Source of the DNA: Yinghuangia soli
GTDB taxonomy: Bacteria > Actinomycetota > Actinomycetes > Streptomycetales > Streptomycetaceae
Assembly (NCBI RefSeq): GCF_021502675.1
Contig: NZ_JAKFHA010000011.1
Location: 1 to 64,000 of the forward strand
Reading direction: 5' to 3'
Length of the DNA stretch: 64,000 bases
The notes beneath the pieces are model-generated. The model was not told the DNA's origin. It worked only from the letters and a program-made list of their open reading frames with translations, and searched no databases. Of the stretch, positions 26,315 through 35,297 are shown in pieces. How positions within the stretch are numbered: position 1 is the first letter of the stretch; the number at the start of each line of letters is the position of its first letter. A program made the translations under genes and the position numbers.

Positions 26315-27580
26315 GTGAAACGGCACCTGACGGCAGCAGTGGCGATCGGCCTCGCGACAGCGATGACCCTGACCGCGTGCGGCGGCGACGACGACAGCGG
26401 CGGGGACAACAAGTCCATCAAGCTCGTCGTCGCGGACTACGGCAGCGGCGACGGCAGCACCAAGAAGTACTGGGACGGCGTGATCGCGAACTTCAACGCC
26501 GTCAATCCCGGCATCAAGGTCGACCTCCAGGTCATCAACTGGGACGACATCGACTCCCAGGTCGCGACCATGGTCCAGAACGACCAGCTCCCGGACATCC
26601 TGCAGACCGGCGGCTATGCCGACAAGGTCGCCGACGACCTGCTCTACCCGGTCGAGGAGGTCATGTCGGACGCCACGCGCGCCGACTTCATCGAGTCGTT
26701 CCTGCCCGCCGCGACCGTCAAGGGCAAGCAGTACGGCATCCCGTTCACCTCCAGCACCCGCCAACTCATCTACAACAAGGACCTGTTCGCCAAGGCCGGA
26801 CTGACCGCGCCGCCCAAGACCTGGGACGAGCTCAAGTCGCACGCCGAGAAGCTCAAGGCGGCCGGCGTCGCGACCCCCTTCGGCCTGCCGCTCGGCAAGG
26901 AGGAGGCGCAGGGCGAGTTCATGAACTGGATGCTCGGCAACGGCGGCGGCTACAAGACCGGTGACAAGTACACGGTCAACAGCGCGGCCAACATCGAGGC
27001 GCTCACCTGGGTGAACGACAACCTGGTCAAGACCAACCTGACCGAGCCGAACCCGGGCACCAAGAACCGCAAGGACGTCTACACCGAGTTCTACGGCGGC
27101 AGCGTCGGCATGGTGAACAGCAACCCGACGATGCTCACCCAGATCAAGGCGAAGTACCCGAACCTCAACTTCGGGACCGCCCCGATCCCCGGCAAGACCG
27201 GGCCGCTGGCCGAGACCCTCGGCGTCTGCGACTGGATGATGGCGTTCAAGAAGAACGGCAACAAGGACGCCATCAAGGCGTTCCTGGACGTCGCCTTCAA
27301 CACCGAGAACTCCCTGAAGTTCCAGCAGGAGAACTCGTTCGCGCCGGTCACCAAGTCGGTCATGGCCAAGATGGTCGCCGACCCGGCGAACGCCCAGCTC
27401 AAGCCGTACATCGACCTGCTCCCCAAGGCGAAGTTCTACCCGCTGAACGACACCGCGTGGGACGTGCTCTCGCCCAAGATCAAGGAGCAGCTGGGCCTGG
27501 CGGTCTCCGGCAAGACGCCCAAGGAAGTCCTCGACCAGCTCCAGAAGGAAGCCGAGACGGCGGTCCAGCAGCAGAAGTGA
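26315..27580 (+). CDS. ABC sugar importer, substrate-binding lipoprotein
   Basis: 421 residues from the GTG at 26315 (AAGGTGG upstream); longer in-frame starts precede the signal peptide and are not needed. A lipoprotein signal ends in the lipobox LTAC, followed by GGDDDSGGDN. The mature protein is a family 1 extracellular binding protein with the usual sequence features (KKYWDGVIANFNAVNPGIKV, PFTSSTRQLIYNKDLF, MAFKKNGNKDA). It captures an oligo- or monosaccharide outside the cell for the two permeases downstream. Both DeoR-type repeats and a DasR-like site lie upstream. Confidence 0.85.
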   Translation: MKRHLTAAVAIGLATAMTLTACGGDDDSGGDNKSIKLVVADYGSGDGSTKKYWDGVIANFNAVNPGIKVDLQVINWDDIDSQVATMVQNDQLPDILQTGGYADKVADDLLYPVEEVMSDATRADFIESFLPAATVKGKQYGIPFTSSTRQLIYNKDLFAKAGLTAPPKTWDELKSHAEKLKAAGVATPFGLPLGKEEAQGEFMNWMLGNGGGYKTGDKYTVNSAANIEALTWVNDNLVKTNLTEPNPGTKNRKDVYTEFYGGSVGMVNSNPTMLTQIKAKYPNLNFGTAPIPGKTGPLAETLGVCDWMMAFKKNGNKDAIKAFLDVAFNTENSLKFQQENSFAPVTKSVMAKMVADPANAQLKPYIDLLPKAKFYPLNDTAWDVLSPKIKEQLGLAVSGKTPKEVLDQLQKEAETAVQQQK

Positions 27581-27637
27581 CGCGGTGGGCGGGACGGCCG
27601 GACGCCGTCCCGCCCGGCTTCCCGGGAGGACCCGAAC

Positions 27638-28522
27638 GTGCGCAAAACCTCCGGCCGGCGCCGCTCGCTCGGACCGCTGCCGTGGATAGGCCCCGCCGTC
27701 CTGCTGATCGCACTCATCGTGCTGTGGCCGGTCGTCGAGATGGTGCGCAGTTCGTTCCTGCGCATTCGGCGCAGCGGCGTGGTCCGCGGCTACAACGGCA
27801 CCGACAACTACGAACGGCTCTTCGACGAACCCGATTTCGGCCAAGTCCTGTGGAACACCGCGGTGTGGGTGGTCAGCGTCGTCGGCATCACCATCGTGCT
27901 GTCGCTGGCCCTCGCCCAGCTGTTCAACCAGCACTTCCCCGGCCGCCGGGTGACCCGCTGGGCGCTCATCATCCCGTGGGCCGCCTCGGTCTTCATGACC
28001 GCGATCGTCTTCCGCTGGATGCTGCACCACGGCTACGGCGCCATCAACACCCTGCTCGTCGACCTGCACATCCTCGACGAGGGCAGGGACTGGCTCGGCG
28101 AGCCGTCCACCGCGTTCCCCTGGATGATCGCGGTCGGCGTCTTCGTATCGCTCCCGTTCACCACCTACACGCTGCTCGCCGGGCTGCAGACCATCCCGGG
28201 CGAGGTGTACGAGGCGGCCCGCATGGACGGCGCCTCCCCGTGGCGCACCTACCTGAGCATCACGCTGCCGCTGCTGCGCCCCGCGGTCCTGGTCGCGGTG
28301 GTCATCAACCTCATCAACGTCTTCAACTCGTTCCCGATCATCTGGGCCATGACCGGCGGCGGGCCGGGCTACGAGACCGACACCACCACGACCTACATGT
28401 ACAAGCTCAAGGTCGCCGACATCGGCGAGAGCGCCGCACTGTCCGTGGTGAATTTCGGCCTGGTCATCGTGCTGGTCGTCGTCTACCTCCGGGTGAGCCG
28501 CTGGAACAGGGAGGCGGACTGA
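27638..28522 (+). CDS. ABC sugar importer permease 1 (MalF/UgpA type)
   Basis: 294 residues from GTG with GGGAGGACC upstream, 57 nt after the binding protein. Six membrane segments can be traced (first about 15-33), and the cytoplasmic EAA loop reads EAARMDGASPWRTYLSITLP, the ATPase-docking motif. It forms the membrane channel with permease 2. No ATPase gene is present in the window; Streptomyces sugar importers of this type are usually energised by the shared ATPase MsiK encoded elsewhere. Confidence 0.9.
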   Translation: MRKTSGRRRSLGPLPWIGPAVLLIALIVLWPVVEMVRSSFLRIRRSGVVRGYNGTDNYERLFDEPDFGQVLWNTAVWVVSVVGITIVLSLALAQLFNQHFPGRRVTRWALIIPWAASVFMTAIVFRWMLHHGYGAINTLLVDLHILDEGRDWLGEPSTAFPWMIAVGVFVSLPFTTYTLLAGLQTIPGEVYEAARMDGASPWRTYLSITLPLLRPAVLVAVVINLINVFNSFPIIWAMTGGGPGYETDTTTTYMYKLKVADIGESAALSVVNFGLVIVLVVVYLRVSRWNREAD

Positions 28523-28523
28523 C

Positions 28524-29336
28524 ATGACGCTCAAGAAGGTGCTGATCACCTGCACCGCATGGCTGGTCGCCCTGATCTTCGTGCTGCCGTACGCGCAGAT
28601 GTTCCTCGGCGCGCTGCGGCCCAGCGACGAACTCACCGACGCCGGCTACCTGCCGTCCCGCTTCGAGTGGTCCAACTTCATCAACGTGTGGAAGGACTCC
28701 GCGCTCGGCGACAACCTCCAGGTCTCGCTGATGGTCGCCGGACTGTCCACGCTCCTGGTCGTGGTGGTCGCGCTGCCCGCTGCGTACTACACCGCCCGGC
28801 GCCGCTACCGCGGCCGCGGCGCGTTCCTGCTGCTGGTGCTGGCCACCCAGATGTTCCAGCCCACCGCGCTCCTGGTCGGCCTGTACCGGGAGTTCCACAC
28901 CTTCGGCATGCTCAACGAGATCTGGGCGCTGGTCCTGGTCAACGCGGCGTTCAACCTGGCGTTCGCGGTGTGGATCCTGACCGCCTACTTCAGCTCGATC
29001 CCGGTCGAGCTGGAGGAGGCCGCGATGATCGACGGGGCGTCGCGGCTCGGCGCCCTGCGCCGCGTGACACTGCCCCTCGCGATGCCCGGCATCGTGACCG
29101 CGGTGATCTTCGCGTTCATCACCGCCTGGAACGAGTTCGTGGTCGCGCTCGCCCTCATCACCACCCCCGAGAAGCAGCCGCTGACGGTCGGCATCGACAG
29201 CTTCCTCGGCGAGTACGAAGTGCAGTGGCAGTACCTGTTCGCCGGCTCGCTGGTGGCCATCGTGCCGGTGGTGATCCTGTTCGCCTTCATCGAGAAGCAC
29301 GTGGTGTCCGGCCTCACCGCCGGCTCGGTGAAGTAG
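28524..29336 (+). CDS. ABC sugar importer permease 2 (MalG/UgpE type)
   Basis: 270 residues. The ATG follows the permease 1 stop by one base, with GGGAGG upstream. Six membrane segments and the EAA loop (EEAAMIDGASRLGALRRVTL) are clear. It ends 35 nt before a strong hairpin terminator, closing the importer operon. The C-terminus (LFAFIEKHVVSGLTAGSVK) matches the conserved end of the MalG branch. Confidence 0.9.
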   Translation: MTLKKVLITCTAWLVALIFVLPYAQMFLGALRPSDELTDAGYLPSRFEWSNFINVWKDSALGDNLQVSLMVAGLSTLLVVVVALPAAYYTARRRYRGRGAFLLLVLATQMFQPTALLVGLYREFHTFGMLNEIWALVLVNAAFNLAFAVWILTAYFSSIPVELEEAAMIDGASRLGALRRVTLPLAMPGIVTAVIFAFITAWNEFVVALALITTPEKQPLTVGIDSFLGEYEVQWQYLFAGSLVAIVPVVILFAFIEKHVVSGLTAGSVK

Positions 29337-29370
29337 CCCGCGCCCCGGCCGCCCCGGGGCCCGCAGACGA

Positions 29371-29412
29371 GGAAGGCCGGCCCGGGTGCCCCCGCACCCG
29401 GCCCGGCCTTCC
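29371..29412. terminator. Strong hairpin terminator between convergent genes
   Basis: Bases 29371-29389 and 29394-29412 form a 19-bp stem with one mismatch and a short loop. The A-rich and T-rich ends (GGAAGG/CCTTCC) let it work for the importer operon on the plus strand and the cupin gene on the minus strand. Confidence 0.8.
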
Positions 29413-29448
29413 TTGCGTTCTCGTTGCGTTCTCGCTCGGCCCGGCTGC

Positions 29449-29790
29449 TCAGAGCTGGATGACGTACGCCTTGCGCAGCGTCTCGTGCACGGTCCAGACG
29501 GTCTTCGCGCCCTCTTCGAGCACGCACGCGTCGCCCGGGCCGACCTCGATGGTCGCGCCGCCCTCGATCTCGATCGTCGCGCGGCCGCTGACCACCACGA
29601 ACATCTCGTTCGCCTCGGTGTCGGTCACCACGCCCGGGGTGATCTGCCACAGCCCGCGGAGGATCTTGCCGTCCTCGGACTCCCACAGCAGCTTGCCGGT
29701 GACCTCGGGCGAACCGGAGACGATCTGGGACGGGTCGAGCGGGTCCGCTTCGAGCTCGGCGTCGGGAATGTGCACGGCGAAAGACGACAT
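29449..29790 (-). CDS. Small cupin-domain protein
   Basis: 113 residues from the ATG at 29790; an alternative ATG at 29802 adds four. A single beta-barrel cupin of the EutQ-like (Cupin_3) type is indicated by LWQITPGVVTDTEANEMFVVVSGRATIEIEGG-type spacing, with E and H positions partly changed from the classic His-rich motif. It may bind a small ligand or metal. The function is unknown. Neither start has a clear ribosome binding site, so the transcript may be leaderless. Confidence 0.65.
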   Translation of the reverse strand: MSSFAVHIPDAELEADPLDPSQIVSGSPEVTGKLLWESEDGKILRGLWQITPGVVTDTEANEMFVVVSGRATIEIEGGATIEVGPGDACVLEEGAKTVWTVHETLRKAYVIQL

Positions 29791-29995
29791 GGCCGGGAGC
29801 ATAGTGCCCCGTTTGCTCCCGACCTGCGCCCGGGGCGGGGCACCCTACCCCGCCGGTCGGGGCAGCCGGGTGAATCGCACGGATTTCCGGCCGGACGGGC
29901 AGTGGCGGTGCAGGGTGGCGTCGGTGCGGGCGGGCAGAATGACGGCACGGGCCGGGTGGTCCGGGCACGGCGCAAGGCGACGGAGGGGCGGGACG

Positions 29996-30427
29996 ATGAG
30001 GGACCGGGACACGCACAGGTACGGGGCGGCGGCACGCATACCCGGCCTCGACCCGATCGCGGTCGTCCCTTCGCCGGGCGCCGAACCGGCGCCGGGCGGG
30101 ACCCCCGAGGCACTGTTCCCCGGCTTCGGACCCGACGATTCCGTGACCGCCCCGGACGCCCCCGACGAGGGGACCGGCTCCGGGCTGACCGAGCGCGATC
30201 TGGACATCCTGGACTTCGAGCGCCAGTGGTGGAAGCACGCGGGCGCCAAGGAGCGCGCGGTGCGCGACCGCTTCGGGTGCTCGCCGACCCGCTACTACCA
30301 GGCGCTCAACGCGCTGCTCGACCGTCCCGAAGCCCTCGAGCACGACCCGATGCTGGTGCAGCGCCTGCGCCGTCTGCGCGCCGCCCGGCAGCAGGCCCGC
30401 TCGGCGGTCCGCCGCCCGGGAGCCTGA
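29996..30427 (+). CDS. DUF3263 family DNA-binding-like protein
   Basis: 143 residues from ATG with GGAGGGG upstream. A variable acidic N-terminus precedes the conserved DUF3263 core (about 65-135: LTERDLDILDFERQWWKHAG, then KERAVRDRFGCSPTRYYQ), a short helix-turn-helix-like unit known only in actinobacteria. It is paired with a LytR C-terminal-domain gene downstream, as in many streptomycetes. A regulatory role is inferred from the helical motif; targets are unknown. Confidence 0.7.
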   Translation: MRDRDTHRYGAAARIPGLDPIAVVPSPGAEPAPGGTPEALFPGFGPDDSVTAPDAPDEGTGSGLTERDLDILDFERQWWKHAGAKERAVRDRFGCSPTRYYQALNALLDRPEALEHDPMLVQRLRRLRAARQQARSAVRRPGA

Positions 30428-30500
30428 CGCCCTCCGGGCCGGAGGGGCCGCCCCGGGGCCGCGTCCCCGCCCCTTCCGCACCCCGCCGGAGAGTACGCCG

Positions 30501-31169
30501 ATGCCGCTCCACCGCCGCCCGCGCCGGCCGGCCGATCTGACCGACACCGCCGACACCTTCCCCGGCTTCGGCCGGGACGGGGGCGTGTGGCTGCGGCCCG
30601 ACCACGTGGCCGAGCCCGACGCCGAACCGCCGCTGGGTCCGCTCGAACGCCTCGGCCCGGGAGGCTCCTCCGCGGTCGCCGTACTCGCGGTCGCCGCCCT
30701 GGTCGGCGGCCTGCTGGCCGGCTTCGGCCACCCCGCGGGGCGGGCCGAGGCCCGCGACGAGCCGGTCCCCGGCGTCGCGCAGGCCGCCGCGGCCGCCCCC
30801 GCCCCGGTGCCCGCCGACGCCGCTGCCCCGGCGCCGGTCGCCCAACCGGCCGCGGGCGACGTCGTCGTCCTGGACCAGGGCCGCACCCCGGCCGCCGCGA
30901 AGGCCCTCGCGGGCCGGCTGCAGTCCGGCGGCTGGCGCGTCACCGGCACCGGCGCCTTCCACGGCCGCGTCCCCGCGACCACCGTGTACCACCCCAAGGG
31001 TCAAGAGGCCGCCGCCAAGAAGCTCGCCGCGGCCTTCCCCGAAGTCCGGCGCGTACGCCCCACCTTCCCGGGCATCTCGCAGTCCCGCCTGGTGGTCATC
31101 GTCGTCGACGACCCCGCCAAGCCGCCTTTGGTCAGCAAGGTCCTGGGCACCGACCCGCCGAAGCGCTGA
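30501..31169 (+). CDS. Membrane-anchored LytR C-terminal domain protein
   Basis: 222 residues from ATG with GGAGAG upstream. A cytoplasmic N-terminus leads to one membrane segment (about 57-75), a Pro/Ala-rich stalk, and a C-terminal LytR_C domain (about 118-205) with ATTVYHPKGQEAAAKKLAAA, the family's hallmark segment. The domain is found attached to, or encoded beside, cell-wall LytR-CpsA-Psr ligases. There is no catalytic LCP domain here, so a scaffold or regulatory role in the envelope is likely. Confidence 0.7.
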   Translation: MPLHRRPRRPADLTDTADTFPGFGRDGGVWLRPDHVAEPDAEPPLGPLERLGPGGSSAVAVLAVAALVGGLLAGFGHPAGRAEARDEPVPGVAQAAAAAPAPVPADAAAPAPVAQPAAGDVVVLDQGRTPAAAKALAGRLQSGGWRVTGTGAFHGRVPATTVYHPKGQEAAAKKLAAAFPEVRRVRPTFPGISQSRLVVIVVDDPAKPPLVSKVLGTDPPKR

Positions 31170-31537
31170 CGAACCGACCCGCTCACCCGCGCCCTCGCAC
31201 CCGGCCCCGGCCCACCGCCTTCCCGATCTGTTCACCGCGTTGGCCCCGGCCCACGGCCCCGCGTTGGCCCCGGCCCACGGCCCCCGCCCGCCCCCGCCTT
31301 CCCCCCCCGCCCGCCCGCCCGCCGCCCACGTCTCGGCCCGGCCCTCGGCTTCGGCGTCCGTCACGGCCCCGCTCCTGGCCGCTCGGTCGCGGTTCCGCCG
31401 CTGTCCTGGCGGATGCGGGTGTGCGGTCGGGGTGCGCCCGGCCGTGTCCGGACTCGTCGGACCTGCTGTCAGTGCGCGGAGCGCGTTGCGGTGTGGGGAG
31501 GTGCCTTCGGCTGCGTCCGGGTGCTTAGGTGGAGCGC
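31170..31537. other. Low-complexity C-rich gap before otsB
   Basis: This 368-nt gap is dominated by C-rich runs and holds a 24-bp tandem duplication at 31237-31284. No gene, RNA or convincing promoter was recognised. Confidence 0.5.
31237..31284. repeat. 24-bp direct tandem repeat, two copies
   Basis: Units 31237-31260 and 31261-31284 are identical, beginning GCGTTGGCCCCGG. A recent slippage duplication in non-coding C-rich DNA is the simplest reading. Confidence 0.8.
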
Positions 31538-32371
31538 ATGGACCTGCCGCAGCCGACCACGCCCGCCGGGAAAGCCGGACTCGCCGCACTGCTGGACCAC
31601 CCGGAACACGCGGTGGTCGCGCTCGACTTCGACGGGACGCTCGCGCCGATCGTGGCCGACCCCACCGAGGCGAGAGCCGACCCCGGCGCGGTCGCGGCGC
31701 TGGCCCGGCTGGCGCCGCGGGTCGACGCCGTGGTGATCGTGACCGGCCGCCCGGCCGCCGCGGCGGTGGAGTACGGCGGGTTCGCCGGGGTGCCCGGCCT
31801 GGGGCACCTGGTCGTCCTCGGCCACTACGGCCTGGAGCGCTGGGATGCCGCGACCGGCAAGATCCACGCGCCCGACGTGCCGCCCGGCGTCGCGGCGGTA
31901 CGCGCCGAACTGCCCGGCACCCTCGCCGCACTCGGCCTCACGGAGACCGCCTGGATCGAGGACAAGGGCAGCGCGGTCGCGGTGCACACGCGCCGCGCCC
32001 CCGACCCGCAGGCCGCGTTCGAGGCCCTGCGCACGCCGCTCGCCGACCTGGCCGCCGCACACCACCTGGCGTACGAACCGGGCCGCTACGTCATCGAGTT
32101 GCGCCCGCCCGGCATGGACAAGGGCCAAGCGCTGCGCGGCTTCGTGGCGGAGCGCGGGGCCGGAGCCGTCCTGTTCGGCGGCGACGACCTCGGCGACCTG
32201 GCCGCATTCGACGCCGTGGAACACCTCCGGGGCGAAGGCGTGGCCGGCGTGACGCTGTGCAGCGCGTCCGCCGAGGTCCGCGAACTCGCCGAGCGCGCCG
32301 ACGTGGTCGTCCCGGGCCCGCCCGGCGTCGCACAATTCCTGACCGCGCTCGCGGACGCCCTGGACCGCTGA
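31538..32371 (+). CDS. otsB: Trehalose-6-phosphate phosphatase
   Basis: 277 residues. The ATG at 31538 is chosen because AGGTGGAG precedes it closely; a GTG at 31529 lies inside that site. It hydrolyses trehalose 6-phosphate to trehalose. HAD motifs are D30-x-D32 in LDFDGTLAP, VTGRP (motif II), the Lys in MDKGQAL (motif III) and FGGDDLGDLAAF (motif IV). The IEDKGSAVAVHTR stretch is typical of OtsB. It converges on otsA, with 49 nt between the two stops. Confidence 0.9.
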   Translation: MDLPQPTTPAGKAGLAALLDHPEHAVVALDFDGTLAPIVADPTEARADPGAVAALARLAPRVDAVVIVTGRPAAAAVEYGGFAGVPGLGHLVVLGHYGLERWDAATGKIHAPDVPPGVAAVRAELPGTLAALGLTETAWIEDKGSAVAVHTRRAPDPQAAFEALRTPLADLAAAHHLAYEPGRYVIELRPPGMDKGQALRGFVAERGAGAVLFGGDDLGDLAAFDAVEHLRGEGVAGVTLCSASAEVRELAERADVVVPGPPGVAQFLTALADALDR

Positions 32372-32420
32372 CGCACCGGACCGGCGCCGGTCCGGATCCG
32401 CTTCCGCGTCGGCGTCGGAT

Positions 32421-33866
32421 TCAGAGTGCGTCGAGCTGGTCCAGGAACCACTGCTGCGGGCTCAGCGCGGTCGCCGCCGCGGCCAGCCGCTTGGTGCGCT
32501 CCAGGCGTTCGCCCTCGTCCATGGACAGCGCCTCGTGCAGCGCCTCGGTGGTCGCGGTGACGTCGAACGGGTTGACCACGATCGCGTCCGGTCCCAACTC
32601 CTCGTACGCGCCCGCCTCACGCGACAGCACCAGCGCGCAGCCGCGTTCGGAGACCACCGGGATCTCCTTCGCGACGAGGTTCATGCCGTCCCGGATCGGG
32701 TTCACCAGCGCCACGTCCGCCAGCCGGTAGGCCGCCAGCGACCGCGGGAAGTCGTCGTTGACGTGCAGGATCAGCGGCTGCCAGGTGCCGTCCCCGAACT
32801 CGTCGTCGATCTCCTTGGCGATGCGCTGCACCGCGGCGGTGTACTCGCGGTATTCGGGCAGGTCGTGCCGCGAGGGGTAGGCGAACGCGATGTGCACGAC
32901 GTTGCCGTGCCATTCCGGTCGGCCGCGCAGCAGATCGCGGTATGCGAGCAGCCCGCGCACGATGTTCTTGGACAGTTCGGTGCGGTCCACGCGCACGATC
33001 ACCTTGCGGTCCCCGACCGCTTCGCGCAGCGCCGCGAGCCGGGCCTCGACGTCCGGGCGGGACGCACGCTCGCGCAGGAAGTCGGCGTCCGCGCCCAGAC
33101 CGTGCACGCCGATCTCGGTGGTGCGGCCGCCGTGCCGCACGGTCATCGCGGTCCGGTCGACCTCGGCGCCGAGCACCTGCTCGCAGCAGTCCAGGAACGC
33201 GGCCGCCCAGCGCCGGGTCAGGAACCCGGCGTGGTCCGCGCCGAGGATGCCCTCCAGCACCATGCGCGCGATGTCGTCGGGCAGCAGCCGGAAGTACTCG
33301 GCGGGCGCCCACGGGGTGTGCGAGAAGTGGCCGATCCGCAGGTCGGGGCGCAGCCGGCGGAGCATGAGCGGGGTGAGCGTGAGGTGGTAGTCCTGCACCA
33401 CGACCTGGGCGCCCGGCGCGGCCTCGTCGGCGAGCGCGGCCGCGAAGGCCGCGTCGTACGCCTCGTAGGACGCCCATTCCTTGCGGAACCGGCCGTCGAA
33501 GACCGGCTTGGTCGCGGTGTCGTAGAGCATGTGGTGGACGAACCACAGCGTGGAGTTCGCTATGGCGTTGTACGCCCGGGCGAACGTGCCGGGGTCGATG
33601 TCGAGCATGCGCACCGCGAGGTCGCCGGTGTCGTGCCCGGCCAGGTCGATGCGGCCGGAGGGCGCTTCGCGGGCGGCGGTGCGGTCGGCCTCGGACAGCG
33701 CGGCGCAGACCCAGACCGCGCCGGTGCCCTGGCCTGCCGCGGAGAGTCCGGAGACGAGTCCGCCGCCGCCGCGGTGGACCGAGAGCGAGCCGTCGTCCTC
33801 GGTCCGGAAGGACACCGGACCCCGGTTGGACGCGACGAGGACGCTGGCCGGCACGTGGGACGTCAT
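32421..33866 (-). CDS. otsA: Trehalose-6-phosphate synthase
   Basis: 481 residues from ATG at 33866. The GT20 enzyme transfers glucose from UDP- or GDP-glucose to glucose 6-phosphate; the donor cannot be told from sequence. It shows SNRGPVSF and the RGGGGLVSGL loop at the N-terminus, VQDYHLTLTP, and R295/K300 in VDRTELSKN, equivalent to R262/K267 of the E. coli enzyme. NPIRDGMNLVAKE closes the nucleotide-sugar site. Together with otsB it gives the OtsAB trehalose pathway for osmotic and desiccation stress. Confidence 0.9.
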   Translation of the reverse strand: MTSHVPASVLVASNRGPVSFRTEDDGSLSVHRGGGGLVSGLSAAGQGTGAVWVCAALSEADRTAAREAPSGRIDLAGHDTGDLAVRMLDIDPGTFARAYNAIANSTLWFVHHMLYDTATKPVFDGRFRKEWASYEAYDAAFAAALADEAAPGAQVVVQDYHLTLTPLMLRRLRPDLRIGHFSHTPWAPAEYFRLLPDDIARMVLEGILGADHAGFLTRRWAAAFLDCCEQVLGAEVDRTAMTVRHGGRTTEIGVHGLGADADFLRERASRPDVEARLAALREAVGDRKVIVRVDRTELSKNIVRGLLAYRDLLRGRPEWHGNVVHIAFAYPSRHDLPEYREYTAAVQRIAKEIDDEFGDGTWQPLILHVNDDFPRSLAAYRLADVALVNPIRDGMNLVAKEIPVVSERGCALVLSREAGAYEELGPDAIVVNPFDVTATTEALHEALSMDEGERLERTKRLAAAATALSPQQWFLDQLDAL

Positions 33867-33960
33867 GGTTCCAACCGTAGCCATCCGGCCGGTATGACAA
33901 ACCCCGGCGCGGTGGGCGGACCGGCCGGGGGACGGGTGCGCGGCGGGCGCGCGGAGCGGC

Positions 33961-34950
33961 TCAGCCGGCCAGGGCCGTGCGCTGCCGGTACTCCGGGATG
34001 GTGATCATCGGCGGGCGCTCGTGCGCCGCGACGTCGTGGCTGCGCACCTGGAAGCCGTCCTCGCCGCGCTCGAACTGCGCGAAGACGGTGTTGAGGGTGC
34101 CGGTGCCCTTGCGCACCCGGCCGTCGCGGTGCAGGCGCTCCAGGACGGCCTGCCAGATCTCGCCGGCCATCCGGCCCAGCCGGGCCTCGTCCTGGTGGCT
34201 GTGCCGGCGTACCCCGACGTCCACCTGGGCCATCGCGTCCAGGCCGACCAGCTGCAGTGCGTCGACCAGCATCGCGGTCTCGATGCCGTAGCCGCACGGG
34301 AAGGGCAGCCGCTCCAGCAGGTGCCGGCGGACCGCGTACTCGCCGCCGAGCGGCTGCACGAAACCGGCGAGTTCCGGCCAGTACATATTGAGCAGCGGCC
34401 GGGCCACCAGCTCGGTCACGCGCCCGCCGCCGGCCGGCACGACGATGTCGCCGATCTCCAGCGGCCGGTCGTACATCGCCTTGACCAGCTGCACGGACGG
34501 GTCGGTGAGCAGCGGGCCGACGGTGCCCGAGACGAAGTCGGCGGAGAAGTCGCGCAGGTCCGCGTCGATGAAGCAGACGATGTCGCCGGAGGTGGCCAGA
34601 AGCGACCGCCACAGCACCTCGCCCTTGCCGGGCAGGGCGGGCAGCCGGGGCAGGATGTCGTCCCGGTGCACGACCCGGGCGCCCGCCTCGGCGGCCACTT
34701 CGGCGGTGCGGTCGGCGGACCCGGAGTCGATCACCACGAGCTCGTCGACCAGCGGATACCGCTCCATGAGCTCGGTCCGCACGGTCCGCACGATGGCCCC
34801 GACGGTGGCCTCCTCGTCGAGCGCGGGCAGGACCACGCTGACCCGGCCGGCGCGCCCGAGGCGCCGCTTGGCCTCCACGAGCCGCGGCACCGGCCAGTCG
34901 GCGGCGGTCGAAGACCGGCGGTCCAGCCAGTGGCTCACTTCGGGCAGCAC
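33961..34950 (-). CDS. gpgS: Glucosyl-3-phosphoglycerate synthase
   Basis: 329 residues from GTG with AGGGGAA upstream. This GT81 enzyme makes glucosyl-3-phosphoglycerate, the first step toward glucosylglycerate and, in mycobacteria, methylglucose lipopolysaccharide. A Rossmann GT-A start (VSVVLPALDEEATVG, VVIDSGSADRT) and the metal-binding DAD (129-131) in FIDADLRDF are clear, as are the acceptor-site GYGIETAML and RRHSHQDEARLGRMA segments. It lies 94 nt upstream of otsA on the same strand, so compatible-solute genes are clustered. Confidence 0.85.
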   Translation of the reverse strand: MLPEVSHWLDRRSSTAADWPVPRLVEAKRRLGRAGRVSVVLPALDEEATVGAIVRTVRTELMERYPLVDELVVIDSGSADRTAEVAAEAGARVVHRDDILPRLPALPGKGEVLWRSLLATSGDIVCFIDADLRDFSADFVSGTVGPLLTDPSVQLVKAMYDRPLEIGDIVVPAGGGRVTELVARPLLNMYWPELAGFVQPLGGEYAVRRHLLERLPFPCGYGIETAMLVDALQLVGLDAMAQVDVGVRRHSHQDEARLGRMAGEIWQAVLERLHRDGRVRKGTGTLNTVFAQFERGEDGFQVRSHDVAAHERPPMITIPEYRQRTALAG

Positions 34951-35140
34951 TGTCGCGTTCCCCTGTCGTTGCTAGTCGTGTGCCCATCGTCTCGCGTGTC
35001 GGACGCGGATGATCGACCGGCTACCCGTTCGGTTACAGTCTTGGTCACGAGATACGACGATCGCACGTCGGCTCGGACAAATGCGGAGCGGCCGCAGGGA
35101 ATCCCCCAGGGGTGACCATCGGCACATCGCACCGCCATAG

Positions 35141-35270
35141 AGCTCATCCAGAGGGGCAGAGGGAACGGCCCGTTGAAGCCCCGGCAACCATCCGATCGGT
35201 ACACCCATGTGCGTCGCACGCGGGGCCGCCGCCGGACTGGTGCCAAATCCGGCCTGCGGGGACCTCCCGC
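35141..35270 (+). ncRNA. SAM riboswitch (S-box / SAM-IV superfamily)
   Basis: The conserved core is complete: CTCATCCAGAGGGGCAGAGG from 35143, GGGAACGGCCCGTTGAAGCC at 35161-35180, then CGGCAACC, and after a 48-nt hairpin region GGTGCCAAATCC (35239-35250). It lies 5' of the threonine-synthase-like gene on the same strand. GCGGG/CCCGC (35256-35260/35266-35270) can form the expression platform just before the AGGAGAGAGG ribosome binding site, suggesting translational control. SAM-I and SAM-IV share this core; actinobacteria often carry SAM-IV. Confidence 0.85.
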
Positions 35271-35297
35271 GGGGAAGATGAGGAGAGAGGCCTCGCC

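Noticed and set aside
35112-35297. Upstream in-frame start for the threonine-synthase-like gene
   Set aside because: The extra 62 codons overlap the SAM riboswitch core, and a good ribosome binding site precedes the ATG at 35298.
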